A stretch of DNA of 8,261 nt from Bacteroidota bacterium (GTDB taxonomy: Bacteria; Bacteroidota; Bacteroidia; Bacteroidales; Prolixibacteraceae), in assembly GCA_023412195.1 (NCBI GenBank), contig JAEYNZ010000170.1, positions 1 to 8,261 of the forward strand, read 5' to 3'. The translations under genes and the position numbers were made by a program. The number at the start of each line of letters is the position of its first letter. Positions within the stretch are counted from its first letter, which is position 1. Shown here piece by piece: positions 7,361 through 8,261 of the stretch. The notes under the pieces are model-generated. The model saw only the letters and a program-made list of their open reading frames with translations, had not been told where the DNA came from and made no database searches.

Positions 7361-8261
7361 ATGAAAAGAAATATAATGGTAGCTGTTTTACTATTCTGGG
7401 CTGGGGTAGTTTTTGGACAAGTTGGTATTTCAGACGACTTCAAACCGTCACCCATAAACCAGCCGGGACAGGAGTATCCCATGGTTAATTCCGAAGGACG
7501 TGTGCGTGCACAAATTCTTGCACCGGATGCAAATTATGTCCAACTCGATATCGGTGGAGTAAAATATGATCTGGTGAAAGATGAAAACGGTGTGTGGACA
7601 GGCGAATCTGCTCCGCAGGATCCAGGTTTTCACTATTATCAGCTGAACATCGACGGCGCATCGGTACCTGATCCGGGTAGCCTTTTGTTTTTTGGAGCAT
7701 GCCGTTGGGGTAGCGGTGTTGAAGTGCCTGCACCCGATCAGGACATATTTGCACTTAAAAATGTTCCGCATGGCCATGTGCATGAAATATATTTCCCATC
7801 GAAAAGCACCAATACTTCTCTGAAAGCATTCGTATACACACCTCCCGGTTACCATCAGGAAAGCTCAAAGCGCTACCCAGTATTATACCTTCAACATGGT
7901 TATTGCGAGAATGAGTACTCATGGCCCAATCAAGGCAGGGCCAACCTTATTATGGACAACCTGATTGCAGAGGGTAAAGCTGAACCTTTCATTATTGTAA
8001 TGACTTACGGTATGACAAATGATATAGAGTTCGGAGGTTTGCGCAATTTCGACATCAAACCTTTTCAAACTGTCCTTGTCGATGAATTGATACCATACAT
8101 CGATACCAACTTTCGTACTTTGCCCAACCAGGGAAACCGTGCCATGGCCGGCTTGTCGATGGGTGGCTTTGAAACCAGGCTCATTACTTTAAATCAGCCT
8201 GAAGTATTTTCATATTATGGCTTGTTCAGTGGCGGAATTTACAATCCCGAAGAAATTAAAG
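7361..8261 (+). CDS. Secreted CE1-like carbohydrate esterase with N-terminal E-set domain (3' end beyond window)
   Basis: An open frame from ATG 7361 to the window edge gives 300 residues without a stop; the C-terminus is missing. A signal peptide is clear: 'MKRNIMVAVLLFWAGVVFGQ', cleaved near residue 19 or 20. Residues about 40-125 form an immunoglobulin-like E-set/CBM48-related domain ('RVRAQILAPDANYVQLDIGG', 'FHYYQLNIDG', 'RWGSGVEVP'). The esterase-D/feruloyl-esterase alpha/beta-hydrolase domain then starts: 'VYTPPGY' (158-164), 'YPVLYLQHG' (172-180, oxyanion region), 'NQGRANLIMDNLIAEGKA' (190-207) and the nucleophile elbow 'GLSMGG' with Ser266. The catalytic Asp and His would lie downstream. 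Relatives in PULs remove feruloyl or acetyl esters from xylan-type polysaccharides in the periplasm or at the cell surface. Cys182 after the oxyanion His-Gly, where relatives often have small residues, is a minor oddity. The gene follows the susD terminator by 15 bases. Family is confident; exact ester specificity is not. Confidence 0.93.
   Translation, partial: MKRNIMVAVLLFWAGVVFGQVGISDDFKPSPINQPGQEYPMVNSEGRVRAQILAPDANYVQLDIGGVKYDLVKDENGVWTGESAPQDPGFHYYQLNIDGASVPDPGSLLFFGACRWGSGVEVPAPDQDIFALKNVPHGHVHEIYFPSKSTNTSLKAFVYTPPGYHQESSKRYPVLYLQHGYCENEYSWPNQGRANLIMDNLIAEGKAEPFIIVMTYGMTNDIEFGGLRNFDIKPFQTVLVDELIPYIDTNFRTLPNQGNRAMAGLSMGGFETRLITLNQPEVFSYYGLFSGGIYNPEEIK

Noticed and set aside
7448..7855. 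A 135-codon open frame on the minus strand near the right end
   Set aside because: It is antisense to the esterase, whose + strand reading gives a signal peptide and clear family motifs; the minus-strand product is Cys-rich and featureless.
1..8261. CRISPR array, tRNA/rRNA, insertion sequence or phage genes
   Set aside because: No regularly spaced repeats, no cloverleaf-like or rRNA sequence, and no transposase or integrase reading frame on either strand.

Overview
The window looks like the upstream part of a polysaccharide utilization locus (PUL) from a member of the Bacteroidota. Three things support this: a SusC/SusD pair, a FecI/FecR-type regulator pair of the kind that controls such loci, and start codons preceded by A/T-rich leaders rather than Shine-Dalgarno sequences. 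The wording of the SusC signal-peptide and STN region resembles environmental Bacteroidales/Marinilabiliales, but that is only an impression; genus cannot be read from this sequence. All supported genes are on the + strand.

Layout: (1) 63-650, an ECF sigma factor of the FecI type. (2) 761-1951, its FecR-type anti-sigma factor, a single-pass inner-membrane protein. (3) 1953-1986, a GC-rich hairpin that closes the regulatory pair. (4) 2036-5509, a SusC-like TonB-dependent transporter with an extra N-terminal STN signalling domain. (5) 5527-7218, a SusD-like outer-membrane glycan-binding lipoprotein, 17 bases after SusC. (6) 7219-7360, an intergenic stretch with a tandem repeat and a strong intrinsic terminator. 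(7) 7361 to the window edge, the N-terminal 300 residues of a secreted carbohydrate esterase (CE1-like, E-set domain plus alpha/beta hydrolase), cut off by the window. Bases 1-62 are an A/T-rich leader in which I see no clear promoter. The 110-base gap at 651-760 holds only a weak palindrome.

Inferred working model: SusD captures a glycan at the cell surface and SusC imports it in a TonB-dependent manner. Ligand occupancy is passed through the SusC STN domain to the periplasmic part of FecR, which releases the sigma factor to transcribe susCD and perhaps the enzymes downstream. The esterase would remove ester substituents (feruloyl or acetyl groups) from a decorated plant-type polysaccharide such as xylan. 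The exact substrate cannot be fixed, because the remaining enzymes lie outside the window.

I found no undescribed system. The architecture is a classic ECF/anti-sigma-regulated PUL. The points worth a second look are a strong base-composition shift inside susC, a visible resemblance between the FecR C-terminus and the SusC STN domain, and an intrinsic terminator placed immediately before the esterase.
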